A stretch of DNA of 64,000 bases, from positions 62,001 through 126,000 of the IMG/VR virus record IMGVR_UViG_3300028045_001344; one strand, given 5' to 3'. The stretch's first letter is position 1; the number at the start of each line of letters is the position of its first letter. The translations under genes and the position numbers were made by a program. The notes below the pieces were generated by a model. It ran no database searches and had not been told where the DNA came from. It saw only the letters and a list, made by a program, of their open reading frames with translations. The DNA is from a virus. Of this stretch, positions 15,654 to 22,663 are shown piece after piece.

Positions 15654-15662
15654 ACACAATAA

Positions 15663-16505
15663 TTAGTTTTTATTTGAGACTTGTTTTAGCTTCTTTTGTA
15701 AAGGAACGATAACTTTTTTTAATAAAGTAAGTTCGCTTCCCGATGCCAGATTTCCCTGTTGGGCATATTTTCTTAGAATCTTGACAACATTTTGAATCAA
15801 ACCTCGCTCCTGATCTGAAATACCTTTGTTTAGCTCGGATGCTGCGGAAAGGTCTGCGCGTTGCGATGTCGTTGCTGATGAACTCGAAACCTTTTCCTTT
15901 CCCAGTTCTAGTTCTTCCGCTTCATTGATTTTTTTTTTAGGTTCTTCGTCTCGCTTTCCAGACACATTTTCTGGCTTCTTGGTTTTTGGGAACTTATCTT
16001 TTCCAAGACCAAGCCAATTCTTGATGCTCGTATCTAGGCGTTCTTCTACCGTGTGCCCTAGCTCGGGTTCATCTGGGATTCCACCAATCTTATATTCTTG
16101 TTGGGCTTGTACCCAAGACCTTACCTTGCTCGTAGTTTGAACAATCATATGGGGCTCACTGTCTTTTGGCTTGGTGAGAGTAAGTCCATTACCTGTAATC
16201 TTTTTATATTCCTTCTTTAGAAAGTTGGCAATATCTTGGAGTCGTTGTTCGATCTCTCCTTCATAATCACCCTTGTAGACTTCACGCAAGGTGACTTCAC
16301 CCTGATACTTGATGGTGAGCATATTGCCGTGAAAGGTTACACCAAATCCATCCATGACTCTCTTATCGAGAATTGGATGACCCTCCTCTCTTTGAAGACC
16401 AACCTTGAGTGGTTCTCCATTTTCATCAAGCGCACCGTCAAAAGCGTTTGATGCCGCTTGCTGGATACCTTGGATAATTTCTAGGACATTTGATTTTTCA
16501 GCCAT
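15663..16505 (-). CDS. Conserved protein upstream of terminase, unknown function
   Basis: A 280-residue protein. Residues 1-130 form a compact domain (NAFDGALDENGEPLKVGL, ILDKRVMDGFGVTFHGN, EVTLREVYKGDYEGEIE, IANFLKKEYKKITG) that I associate with marine phage genomes, usually near terminase. About 170-235 is a Lys/Glu/Ser-rich linker. The C-terminal 45 residues are helical (QERGLIQNVVKILRKYAQQ). The position before the large terminase gene is where a small terminase would be expected, but the sequence does not look like T4 gp16, so I leave it unassigned. It overlaps the upstream gene by 25 bp. Confidence 0.65.
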   Translation of the reverse strand: MAEKSNVLEIIQGIQQAASNAFDGALDENGEPLKVGLQREEGHPILDKRVMDGFGVTFHGNMLTIKYQGEVTLREVYKGDYEGEIEQRLQDIANFLKKEYKKITGNGLTLTKPKDSEPHMIVQTTSKVRSWVQAQQEYKIGGIPDEPELGHTVEERLDTSIKNWLGLGKDKFPKTKKPENVSGKRDEEPKKKINEAEELELGKEKVSSSSATTSQRADLSAASELNKGISDQERGLIQNVVKILRKYAQQGNLASGSELTLLKKVIVPLQKKLKQVSNKN

Positions 16506-16837
16506 TTTTCTTCTCTTCCTTCAACGTGTTGAATATAACATTTAAAGCAACATTTAAACTTTGCCATATATAAATCATCCCTTCCGTGAAAGGAATAAAT
16601 ATTACATACTGGGCAAGTGCGCTCTGATTCTTTTATAAATAGTTTCTTGGGCAACAAAACACCATCAACCTCCACCTTCTCTTTGGTCTTTTCGTTTCGG
16701 GATGCCTCTTTGATTTGAGATAGGTAATCTTTTTCTTTTTTTTGATCCCAATTATTTTTAGGATTCTGTATTGCTTCATCACCATACTTCTCTTGTATGG
16801 CTTTCTCAACTTTTATAAGATGATCGGGATCTTTCAT
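16481..16837 (-). CDS. Zinc-ribbon protein of unknown function
   Basis: A 118-residue protein with a charged N-terminal half and a C-terminal metal-binding region: CPVCNIYSFHGRDDLYMAKF then CCFKCYIQHVEGREEKW. CPVC and CFKC provide four Cys ligands in a zinc-ribbon arrangement. I associate this motif pair with a family found near terminase genes in aquatic phages, without a known function. Regulatory, packaging-accessory or structural roles are all possible. It overlaps both neighbours (4 bp upstream as ATGA, 25 bp downstream), so it is probably translated with the terminase operon. Confidence 0.65.
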   Translation of the reverse strand: MKDPDHLIKVEKAIQEKYGDEAIQNPKNNWDQKKEKDYLSQIKEASRNEKTKEKVEVDGVLLPKKLFIKESERTCPVCNIYSFHGRDDLYMAKFKCCFKCYIQHVEGREEKWLKNQMS

Positions 16838-17301
16838 CTCTTTACTATTTCGCTAGCGGCGAAAAAGATTGCGATTGATGTAATCATTCCCACTGTTATT
16901 CCACCGCCAAACCACAGTATATCATAATCTCCAACATCAGTTGCAATTTTTTGTAAGCGCAAGATTTCCTCATCTTGAGCCGAGACAATGATTTTGTATT
17001 TCTTTTTCTCTATCTTGAGTTCGCTAGAAAGTAAATCATTGTCTCTCGTACACTTTGCTTGTAGTATGTCCGTTTCATATTTTACTTTTAGTTTGCACTC
17101 TTGTTCTGCTCGCGCTTTTTCTGCTAATAGTTTTGCAGTTGCTTCTATTGAGAATAGTGTTCCTGTAAATGGTGCGACATCACCTTCGTTTAGAAAAGTA
17201 AATTTCGCACTTGTGCTCGTGGTTGTTTGGGCGTTGGCTATGACCGACGAGGAAATAAAAATAATACTAATCAGTATTGCTATTGTTTTTTTTAGGTTCA
17301 T
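16834..17301 (-). CDS. Exported membrane protein with central coiled coil (possible lysis protein)
   Basis: A 155-residue protein with an N-terminal signal sequence (NLKKTIAILISIIFISSSVIA) and a likely signal peptidase site ANA|Q near residue 25. A helical, Glu/Lys-rich middle with two Cys (QECKLKVKY, QAKCTRD) follows, then a C-terminal membrane segment (GGGITVGMITSIAIFFAA). The protein would span the periplasm side with its end anchored in the inner membrane. No lipobox is present, so it is not a typical o- or u-spanin, although the topology and the neighbouring membrane genes suggest a lysis or envelope role. I chose ATG at 17301 over a TTG at 17313. Confidence 0.62.
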   Translation of the reverse strand: MNLKKTIAILISIIFISSSVIANAQTTTSTSAKFTFLNEGDVAPFTGTLFSIEATAKLLAEKARAEQECKLKVKYETDILQAKCTRDNDLLSSELKIEKKKYKIIVSAQDEEILRLQKIATDVGDYDILWFGGGITVGMITSIAIFFAASEIVKR

Positions 17302-17665
17302 ATTCAAATCCAAACTCTAGTGTAATTCTTTCCGCCATTTGATCGGGATCATCAGTCCACTCTTTTATGACAGACTTTACAAATTTCTTTTCTTTCTTGT
17401 CTAGTATCTTATTTTCTTTAGAATACTTTTCTTCAATTTTTTTAATGGCATTATCATATTCTTTATCGATCCACTCTTTCTCTTTCTTTTTATTTATCTC
17501 AGCCGCTTCGATTGCGTCTAGTTGTTTCTTGTGAGAGTCATCAGCGGCTTTGATAATCTCCTCAATCTTGCTTTCTTTAGAACGAAAAACTAAAGCGACT
17601 ATTATGAGAACAGGTATATACCAATACGACTTTAGGAAAGACCAGATTTTTTTAAGTGCGATCAT
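17267..17665 (-). CDS. Membrane-anchored coiled-coil protein (i-spanin-like topology)
   Basis: A 132-residue protein with one N-terminal membrane segment (SYWYIPVLIIVALVF) followed by a long Lys/Glu-rich helix (residues 28-100) and a short acidic end. One N-terminal anchor plus a charged coiled coil is the layout of inner-membrane spanins, and the next gene encodes a signal-peptide protein that it overlaps by 35 bp, as spanin pairs often do. The partner lacks a lipobox, which argues against a classical pair. Function is inferred from layout only. Confidence 0.55.
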   Translation of the reverse strand: MIALKKIWSFLKSYWYIPVLIIVALVFRSKESKIEEIIKAADDSHKKQLDAIEAAEINKKKEKEWIDKEYDNAIKKIEEKYSKENKILDKKEKKFVKSVIKEWTDDPDQMAERITLEFGFEYEPKKNNSNTD

Positions 17666-17684
17666 TTTTTATTTCAATACCAAT

Positions 17685-18296
17685 TCAGTCTTCGCCCTCA
17701 TAACCAGTCACAGTTCGACCATCATTTTGATTTTTAAGAAAATCCCGCAACTGATCTGTAACATCCCAATCATCAGGAATATCCCTCTCAAAGTTACCTT
17801 CGTCCTGCATTGTAGAGACAAGCCACCTAACAAACGCTTTTTCGATCTTATCAGATATGATCTCCGATACTGAATCGTCCATATCTAATTTTCCTAAATT
17901 CCCTTGGGGTCGTTGGCCATCGGGCACCTGATACATTCCCAGAACAAATTCAGAAACCTCATCGGAATTAGAAAATATTTCTTTTGCGGCTGCAACACCG
18001 GGAACAAAATTTGTCAAAATTCCTAAAACTTTTTTTCTATTTTTATATTCTAAGGTACACTTTAACAGAGCATGTAATTCACCAAATGTTTTAACATCCC
18101 CACTGGATTGTAGGGTAGATGGAACTGTCTTCGTACAATAATCATCCTTTAGTTTATCATCGGCTTTATCCCACCCTTTGCCAAATAAATCCCGAAGATT
18201 TTTGACCTTATCTAGTGCTCTCGCTGTACGACTGGGCGCTTCGGCAAGCTTGTCGGCTTCTAAATAAGAACGCCAATTTTCCATTAAGATTTTCAT
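17685..18296 (-). CDS. MENWR-leader protein, probable packaged cargo
   Basis: A 203-residue protein starting MKILMENWRSYLEADKLAEA, nearly the same leader as the protein starting at 23503. L17-A18-E19|A20 is a good prohead-protease site, so the first 19 residues may be a removable capsid-targeting peptide. The body is helical and acidic (DSVSEIISDKIEKAFVRWL, DDWDVTDQLRDFLKNQNDGR), with three Cys and a short hydrophobic stretch (GILTNFVPGVAAAKEIF). I recognise the body only as a family of marine phage proteins with no known function. I chose ATG at 18296 because it overlaps the upstream stop as ATGA and starts the conserved leader. Confidence 0.65.
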   Translation of the reverse strand: MKILMENWRSYLEADKLAEAPSRTARALDKVKNLRDLFGKGWDKADDKLKDDYCTKTVPSTLQSSGDVKTFGELHALLKCTLEYKNRKKVLGILTNFVPGVAAAKEIFSNSDEVSEFVLGMYQVPDGQRPQGNLGKLDMDDSVSEIISDKIEKAFVRWLVSTMQDEGNFERDIPDDWDVTDQLRDFLKNQNDGRTVTGYEGED

Positions 18297-18691
18297 TTGT
18301 TCTTCTTTTTGTTTTTTTCCGCCCACGCTATTCGAAATGCTGCGGGGCAATCATCTTTACCGCCGCATTCTTGATCCTTCAACGCCTTTACTTTGTCTTC
18401 CATTCCGGGTGGGGCTACTTCTTGGAGAGGGGTTGGTTGAAAACTATCAACAACATCATTAATGGCTGTCGTGATTTTCTCTCTTAGTTCTTTGGCATCC
18501 CTAGTGTCCAACATCTTAAACTTCAAACGAATTATTTTAGTGATCGCAGAATCCATACTCGTGCCTGGGACTGACTTTTTTTGCGGAGGGATTGGGGTGT
18601 GTCCGCTAGGAGAACCTGGGTCCATAAAGCCTGAATCCTCTTGGAGTTCTTCTTGAATAATTCTCTTAAGTTGTGACCTTGTGAGTTTCAT
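18293..18691 (-). CDS. SQLKRII-leader protein, probable packaged cargo
   Basis: A 132-residue protein starting MKLTRSQLKRIIQEELQE. The leader is shared almost exactly, including DNA, with the protein starting at 18943. L16-Q17-E18|D19 and I12-Q13-E14 fit LxE/IxE cleavage. A Pro/Gly-rich linker follows, then a helical region (DAKELREKITTAINDVVDSF) and a C-terminal part with two Cys (ECGGKDDCPAAFRIAWAEK) and a Lys-rich end. The family is unknown. AAGGA precedes the ATG by about 10 nt. It is grouped with the next gene by a 4-bp overlap, so the two leader classes are co-expressed. Confidence 0.65.
   Translation of the reverse strand: MKLTRSQLKRIIQEELQEDSGFMDPGSPSGHTPIPPQKKSVPGTSMDSAITKIIRLKFKMLDTRDAKELREKITTAINDVVDSFQPTPLQEVAPPGMEDKVKALKDQECGGKDDCPAAFRIAWAEKNKKKNK
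18656..18676 (-). repeat. 21-bp leader-coding repeat, copy 1
   Basis: Identical to 18908-18928. It encodes part of the SQLKRII leader. The bodies of the two proteins are unrelated, so the repeat marks the shared leader, not a gene duplication. Confidence 0.85.
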
Positions 18692-18694
18692 TTT

Positions 18695-18943
18695 TTATTC
18701 CTTGATATAATCATCCCTAGCGATCCGCACAGCCCAAAAGTCGCTTTGAGGTTTATACTCCACAACTAACTTATCTCGTTGCGGGTGCTTCTTAATGAAC
18801 TTCTTTGCATCCTTCTCTGTGTAAAACAATTTTAGTGTTACCAAGGCTGCGCTTCGGGCTGCTGCTGCCGAAATATCCGCCATACGAGACTCTGAGGATT
18901 CCTCTATAATAATTCTCTTAAGTTGTGATCTTGTAATTTTCAT
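18695..18943 (-). CDS. Small SQLKRII-leader protein, probable packaged cargo
   Basis: An 82-residue protein starting MKITRSQLKRIIIEESSE. After the leader comes an Ala-rich helix (ADISAAAARSAALVTL) and an alpha/beta segment (FYTEKDAKKFIKKHP, KLVVEYKPQSDFWAVRIA) that looks like a small folded domain. IIE and IEE|S sites follow the leader. I chose ATG at 18943; an upstream extension to 18973 uses another codon inside the preceding gene and would bury the leader. Function is unknown; the shared leader links it to the adjacent 132-aa gene and to the ParB-like protein. Confidence 0.65.
   Translation of the reverse strand: MKITRSQLKRIIIEESSESRMADISAAAARSAALVTLKLFYTEKDAKKFIKKHPQRDKLVVEYKPQSDFWAVRIARDDYIKE
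18908..18928 (-). repeat. 21-bp leader-coding repeat, copy 2
   Basis: Partner of 18656-18676, lying 252 bp away and encoding the same leader positions in the next upstream gene. Confidence 0.85.
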
Positions 18944-18944
18944 T

Positions 18945-19133
18945 TTAGTTTCCGTGTTTCCAGTTAGTCGCAATATCTGCGATGCCCTGTATTCCTATGT
19001 AGCCCAACGCAATAGCAACCCATTGATCGCCACTGATCGGACCTAGATATAAAAAGAGAGTGGCTAAAGAGAAAACCGTAAATTTTCTCGATACCACTTT
19101 CTCTAAAGCTTTATCAACAAATGATGAGTTCAC
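18945..19133 (-). CDS. Small membrane protein, holin-like
   Basis: A 62-residue protein that I read from GTG at 19133, overlapping the previous stop as GTGA with AAAGGA upstream. It has a short basic N terminus (DKALEKVVSRKF) and two hydrophobic segments (TVFSLATLFLYLGPI and WVAIALGYIGIQGIADI) separated by GD. Size and two-segment topology fit class II holins and many other small phage membrane proteins. It is paired with another small membrane protein directly upstream. No sequence match to a specific holin family is claimed. Confidence 0.55.
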   Translation of the reverse strand: MNSSFVDKALEKVVSRKFTVFSLATLFLYLGPISGDQWVAIALGYIGIQGIADIATNWKHGN

Positions 19134-19360
19134 TCTTTTCCTTTGTTAAATAAACTCAGTAAAACAATGAGCGATAACAAACCAACAAAACCACTTGATC
19201 CCATTGATTCAATTAATTTAACAACGTTGCCTACAACGCCCATTCCAAAAATACCTGCTCCATAAATTACTTCAACAAGAATTGCCAAAGCAAGCAAATT
19301 CATTACCAAACCTGTAAGTCCACTAACACCTTCATTAACTGTTTTTAAAATATCTTTCAT
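19130..19360 (-). CDS. Small two-segment membrane protein, holin or antiholin-like
   Basis: A 76-residue protein beginning MKDILKTVNEGVSGL. Two long hydrophobic stretches (GLVMNLLALAILVEVIYGAGIFGMG and GFVGLLSLIVLLSLF) flank a short polar loop, and the end is charged (NKGKE). ATG at 19360 is preceded by a strong AGGAGG site; a TTG at 19381 upstream of that site is rejected. The adjacent 62-aa membrane protein overlaps it, so the two may form a holin/antiholin-type pair. A candidate promoter element lies 22 nt upstream, making this the first gene of its unit. Confidence 0.6.
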   Translation of the reverse strand: MKDILKTVNEGVSGLTGLVMNLLALAILVEVIYGAGIFGMGVVGNVVKLIESMGSSGFVGLLSLIVLLSLFNKGKE

Positions 19361-19382
19361 ATTCACGTACCTCCTACGCAAA

Positions 19383-19392
19383 TATAAATAGT
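19383..19392 (-). promoter_or_regulatory. ACTATTTATA element upstream of membrane/leader gene cluster
   Basis: Minus strand ACTATTTATA, 22 nt before the start at 19360, lying wholly in the 35-bp gap after the SbcCD gene. It would start a unit covering the membrane proteins and leader proteins, separating them from the recombination gene upstream. Confidence 0.45.
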
Positions 19393-19395
19393 TAG

Positions 19396-22300
19396 CTACG
19401 CAGTAACATTCGCATATCCATCTTTCTTTTCTATAGTGATGATTGAGTCCGCAGCATCTTTTAAGTTATCAAGATGAGAAATTAAAATAACAGTTTTGAA
19501 AATAGAAGTTGTAATATCGAGAATACGCACAAAGCCTTCCATTCTTTCAGCATCTAAAGCAGTACCGGGCTCGTCTAAAATAAACAATTGTGATTTGGGT
19601 AATGAAGAAATATTTGTGAACGCCAAACGTATTGCCATCGCAGCCACAGTTTTTTCCGCACCACTAGCCATTTCTAATGGACTAGGATCACGATCTGGTT
19701 GTTGGATATAAATATCTAGACGATTGTCGTCCGTCTCAAAGAGCACTTGGAAATCTACTACATTCGCAAGTATCTTGGAAATCTCATTATTAATTGTTGG
19801 CAAACTCTTTTTGATTATGTTATATGCAATACCGTTCGGGTGCATACAACGCATATACAGATCGTGTGCTTCATAATCATTCTTTAGGTTTTCGCACTTG
19901 GTCTTTTCTACTTCGAGATTTTGAATTCTATGTTCGCTAAACCCATGAAGTTTATAAAGCCTTAACAATTCACTTTCGCATTCCTCTAGATTGATACCGC
20001 ACTTCCTAAGCACAGAAATCTTTAAGTTCTTATCTTTAACAATCCCTTCTAAATCTTCTATGACCTCCTTATTATCATCATAAAACTTTTCTTTCTCTTG
20101 GAGTTCTCTTATTTCGTGTTCTATGATCAATTTCTTTGAGGATAGGTTCTCTATCAAAAGTTCATCAGTAGGTATCTGATTCTCTAAATCTTTTTTGAGT
20201 TTCAGTAGATCCTCAAACTTGGCAAGATGGCTCTCTACATTATCAATTTCTAAAGAATTCATTTCCACTTGAATTGATTGGGACTCCTCCTGTTTAGTTT
20301 GTTGACCAATTTGAACTAATGGAATTTTATTTTTGGCTTCATACGCATCACGAATAAATTTACAATGTGAAAATTCAGATCCACAAGGAACCTCTTTCAA
20401 TAACTTCGCTCGCGTCTCAAATTGAGATAATTCAGTTTTACTGGCTTTTAGATCTAAAGTGATATTCACTAGTTCTTTTTCGAGTTCTAGATATTTTCGC
20501 TTCTGTGAAAATAGAAAATCCTCATCAAACGATTTAATGAAATCGTTAGCTTTAGTAATTTTGTTTTTATTTTTGATGTTCTCATCAGTCTTGTGTATTA
20601 TGTCTTTTTCGTATAGTAACAACCTCTTCTCTGACTGAGATATGGAATTACGAATATTAAGAATATCAATGATTTCTGTGGGGGCTGATTGAATTTTATC
20701 TTCTAGATCTGAAATCTGATCCTTTAGAACAACAGCCTCCTTCTTTAATATCTCACAACTATTTTTTCTTTTCATCGTCGCGGCTTCGTTATCAAGAAGA
20801 TCTTTATGGGCTATCCTTATGTCTTCATCATAATCAACCGCATCAAGAACTTTAATCTCGGATTTGATATCGGCTGCATCTTCCTTGGCTGTCTTAAACT
20901 TTTTATCAAAGATTTCTAAATCTAAAAACTTTGCCAATATTTCTTTACGCCTTGTAGAGCCTTCATTAATAAATGCTAGCGCACCCAATTGAGAACTCAT
21001 AGAAGTTATTAAGAAATCGTCAAGACTTCCAAAATATTTCATAATATTCTTGTCGGTGTCTGAGCGAGTAAGCCCATTTAAAGATTCTTCCTTTTCAGTC
21101 GCTATGTCCCAAGATTTAAAGTCTACAACAGTTTTAGCCTCAACTGTTTCTGCCCCTTTTAGCCGCTTGAGATACTTGCTGGATTCTCTCCTGATTGTAT
21201 ATACTTTGTTGCCTCGCCTAATCTTAACCTGACCAAAGCCTTCGGTCTTGTTGTTATTGATTATGTTGAGGTTCTTGCGTGAATTCTTTGAAATTGAGTT
21301 GTAGATCGTATACAAAAGTGAATCAACGATACTGGACTTGCCTGAAAAGTTACGACCATAAATCCCAGTAATTCCACTATAATTGGTAAAGTCTATGCGA
21401 TTGTCTTCACCATAATTAAACAGGTTGCTCCACTCTAGTTCCAAGATTTCAAAATCCACATTACGATAAGTCTCGTCATTGTTCTCGACAATCTGTTTAT
21501 ATTTTTTATTTAGATCCCGGATCTTCTTTTCAAGAGCTTCATCAATTTTATAGTCTTCTAGATATTCGCCAATTAGTTTTTCTTGAACTACAAGATCTCT
21601 GAGGTTTTCTTTTTGAAAGGAGTCTCCTATCTCTACACCGTTGGTAAACGTAGATTTATTCACGACCGTAATTGATTCTGGCTTGTGCCGTTTTTTTGCA
21701 ACATCCACAGCCTTCTTTAGTGCTATAGCAGAAATACTATTCTCTACCACCAATCGCAAACGAGCACCTTCAGGAACAGAAGTTTCGGGAACTTTACCAT
21801 CCGTGGTAAGAGGTAGTGAGATAAATGGTTTTGGATTTGTAAGAGTAACGGGTCTAACAGTAAAATCTTCTTTACTTTCAATATCCCAAATCAAGAAACC
21901 TTTACAAGTTCCTTCGCCATGATTTTGTTGGATAGTGCTACCAGCATAGCGAACGCGGCCGGCTTTGTCCATAATTTGATTTGTGAGATGAATATCTCCC
22001 AACATCGCATAATCAAATTTATCAAAGATCGAAATGTCATGCTCGCCAATATCCATCTTCCAGCCTATGTCTGTTTGACAACCACTAATGGAGCCATGAT
22101 AAAGAGCAATATTTATTTGATCAGGATTGGATGGCTCTTTCCAATTTTCTTCATCAAACACGCTCAACACGTTTAAGGTAAACTCGTGACCCATATCAAC
22201 TTCGCAAGAGTTCTTTAGTAAATGTAGGTTGGAATGATTAAGAGATTTTACGATTGGAGTGATTGCATCTTGTCTGCTTGTGTTTCTTAAGTTGCCGTCG

Positions 22301-22539
22301 TGATTGCCTAAGATGATATATGTTGGGGCAATCTCCGCTAAATTATAAAGAAAGTCAGAAGTCATCTCCACATATTCAGGAGAAATCTGTGTCTTGGTGT
22401 GGCATATGTCGCCACAATGAACAATATAATCCACCTTCTCTTTTCGGAGAGTTTCATATATTTTATTAAATATAATCTTATATTCGGTGTGATATTTGAG
22501 ATTGCGAATATGGGTATCCGCGATGTGAGCAAACTTCAT
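19396..22539 (-). CDS. Single-chain SbcD-SbcC (Mre11-Rad50, gp47-gp46) recombination nuclease
   Basis: A 1,047-residue fusion of the two subunits that T4 makes separately as gp47 and gp46; they resect DNA ends for recombination-dependent replication. Residues 1-340 are the Mre11/SbcD phosphoesterase: HIADTHI (5-11), HCGDICH (41-47), LGNHDGN (77-83), LYHGS and LGDIHLTNQ. From about 365 comes Rad50/SbcC: ELEWSNLFNYG, Walker A GRNFSGKSS (395-403), a coiled coil, a hook-like C-GSEFSH-C pair near 718-726, the returning coil, ABC signature ASGAEKT near 956, and Walker B LFILDEPG near 985. The hook spacing C-x6-C differs from canonical C-x-x-C. There is no Shine-Dalgarno; TATAAT lies 8 nt before the ATG. 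Confidence 0.92.
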   Translation of the reverse strand: MKFAHIADTHIRNLKYHTEYKIIFNKIYETLRKEKVDYIVHCGDICHTKTQISPEYVEMTSDFLYNLAEIAPTYIILGNHDGNLRNTSRQDAITPIVKSLNHSNLHLLKNSCEVDMGHEFTLNVLSVFDEENWKEPSNPDQINIALYHGSISGCQTDIGWKMDIGEHDISIFDKFDYAMLGDIHLTNQIMDKAGRVRYAGSTIQQNHGEGTCKGFLIWDIESKEDFTVRPVTLTNPKPFISLPLTTDGKVPETSVPEGARLRLVVENSISAIALKKAVDVAKKRHKPESITVVNKSTFTNGVEIGDSFQKENLRDLVVQEKLIGEYLEDYKIDEALEKKIRDLNKKYKQIVENNDETYRNVDFEILELEWSNLFNYGEDNRIDFTNYSGITGIYGRNFSGKSSIVDSLLYTIYNSISKNSRKNLNIINNNKTEGFGQVKIRRGNKVYTIRRESSKYLKRLKGAETVEAKTVVDFKSWDIATEKEESLNGLTRSDTDKNIMKYFGSLDDFLITSMSSQLGALAFINEGSTRRKEILAKFLDLEIFDKKFKTAKEDAADIKSEIKVLDAVDYDEDIRIAHKDLLDNEAATMKRKNSCEILKKEAVVLKDQISDLEDKIQSAPTEIIDILNIRNSISQSEKRLLLYEKDIIHKTDENIKNKNKITKANDFIKSFDEDFLFSQKRKYLELEKELVNITLDLKASKTELSQFETRAKLLKEVPCGSEFSHCKFIRDAYEAKNKIPLVQIGQQTKQEESQSIQVEMNSLEIDNVESHLAKFEDLLKLKKDLENQIPTDELLIENLSSKKLIIEHEIRELQEKEKFYDDNKEVIEDLEGIVKDKNLKISVLRKCGINLEECESELLRLYKLHGFSEHRIQNLEVEKTKCENLKNDYEAHDLYMRCMHPNGIAYNIIKKSLPTINNEISKILANVVDFQVLFETDDNRLDIYIQQPDRDPSPLEMASGAEKTVAAMAIRLAFTNISSLPKSQLFILDEPGTALDAERMEGFVRILDITTSIFKTVILISHLDNLKDAADSIITIEKKDGYANVTA

Positions 22540-22603
22540 TACTTACCATTATACCAGGAGATATGGTTAAGTCAAGAGAAAGTTTTGATTTAGTTAATTT
22601 CAT
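22478..22603 (-). pseudogene. Relic leader reading frame upstream of SbcCD
   Basis: A 41-codon frame with a good ribosome site (AGGAGAAAC) starting MKLTKSKLSLDL, which matches the start of the SQLKRII leaders in protein and DNA (ATGAAA-T-AC-A--TCA-AACTT), then loses the pattern and runs out of frame into the SbcCD gene. I read it as the 5' remnant of a lost cargo gene. It could still be translated as a leader peptide coupling ribosomes to the SbcCD start. Confidence 0.4.
22548..22575 (-). promoter_or_regulatory. Sigma70-type promoter for the SbcCD gene
   Basis: On the minus strand TTGACT (22570-22575) and TATAAT (22548-22553) are separated by 16 bp. Transcription would begin about 1-3 nt before the ATG at 22539, giving a leaderless or nearly leaderless message, consistent with the lack of a ribosome site there. 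Confidence 0.5.
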
Positions 22604-22650
22604 TTGTTTCTCCTATTAAAACGAAAGTTTCTCCAATAAATAGTTGTTTA
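22601..22650. repeat. 50-bp direct repeat, copy next to SbcCD
   Basis: 47 of 50 bases match 23501-23550, exactly 900 bp away. It comprises a copy of the primase 3' end (codons for LLEKLSF and stop in the other copy), a ribosome site and the first ATG-A of a gene. Together the two copies bracket the 279-aa MENWR-leader gene. Confidence 0.9.
22635..22644 (-). promoter_or_regulatory. ACTATTTATT element, repeat copy beside the relic leader
   Basis: Lies within the 50-bp repeat, 31 nt before the relic start at 22603, the same spacing as at 23535 and 1655. Confidence 0.4.
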
Positions 22651-22663
22651 GAGAAGTAAAACA

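Noticed and set aside
15663-16505. Small terminase subunit
   Set aside because: Position fits, but the sequence has a folded beta-containing N-terminal domain and no resemblance to gp16-type coiled-coil proteins.
16834-17313. u-spanin call for the exported membrane protein
   Set aside because: The signal region has no lipobox Cys, so the topology fits only in part; kept as possible lysis protein.
19361-19381. TTG start at 19381 for the 76-aa membrane protein
   Set aside because: It would place the AGGAGG ribosome site inside the coding region; ATG at 19360 is correctly spaced from that site.
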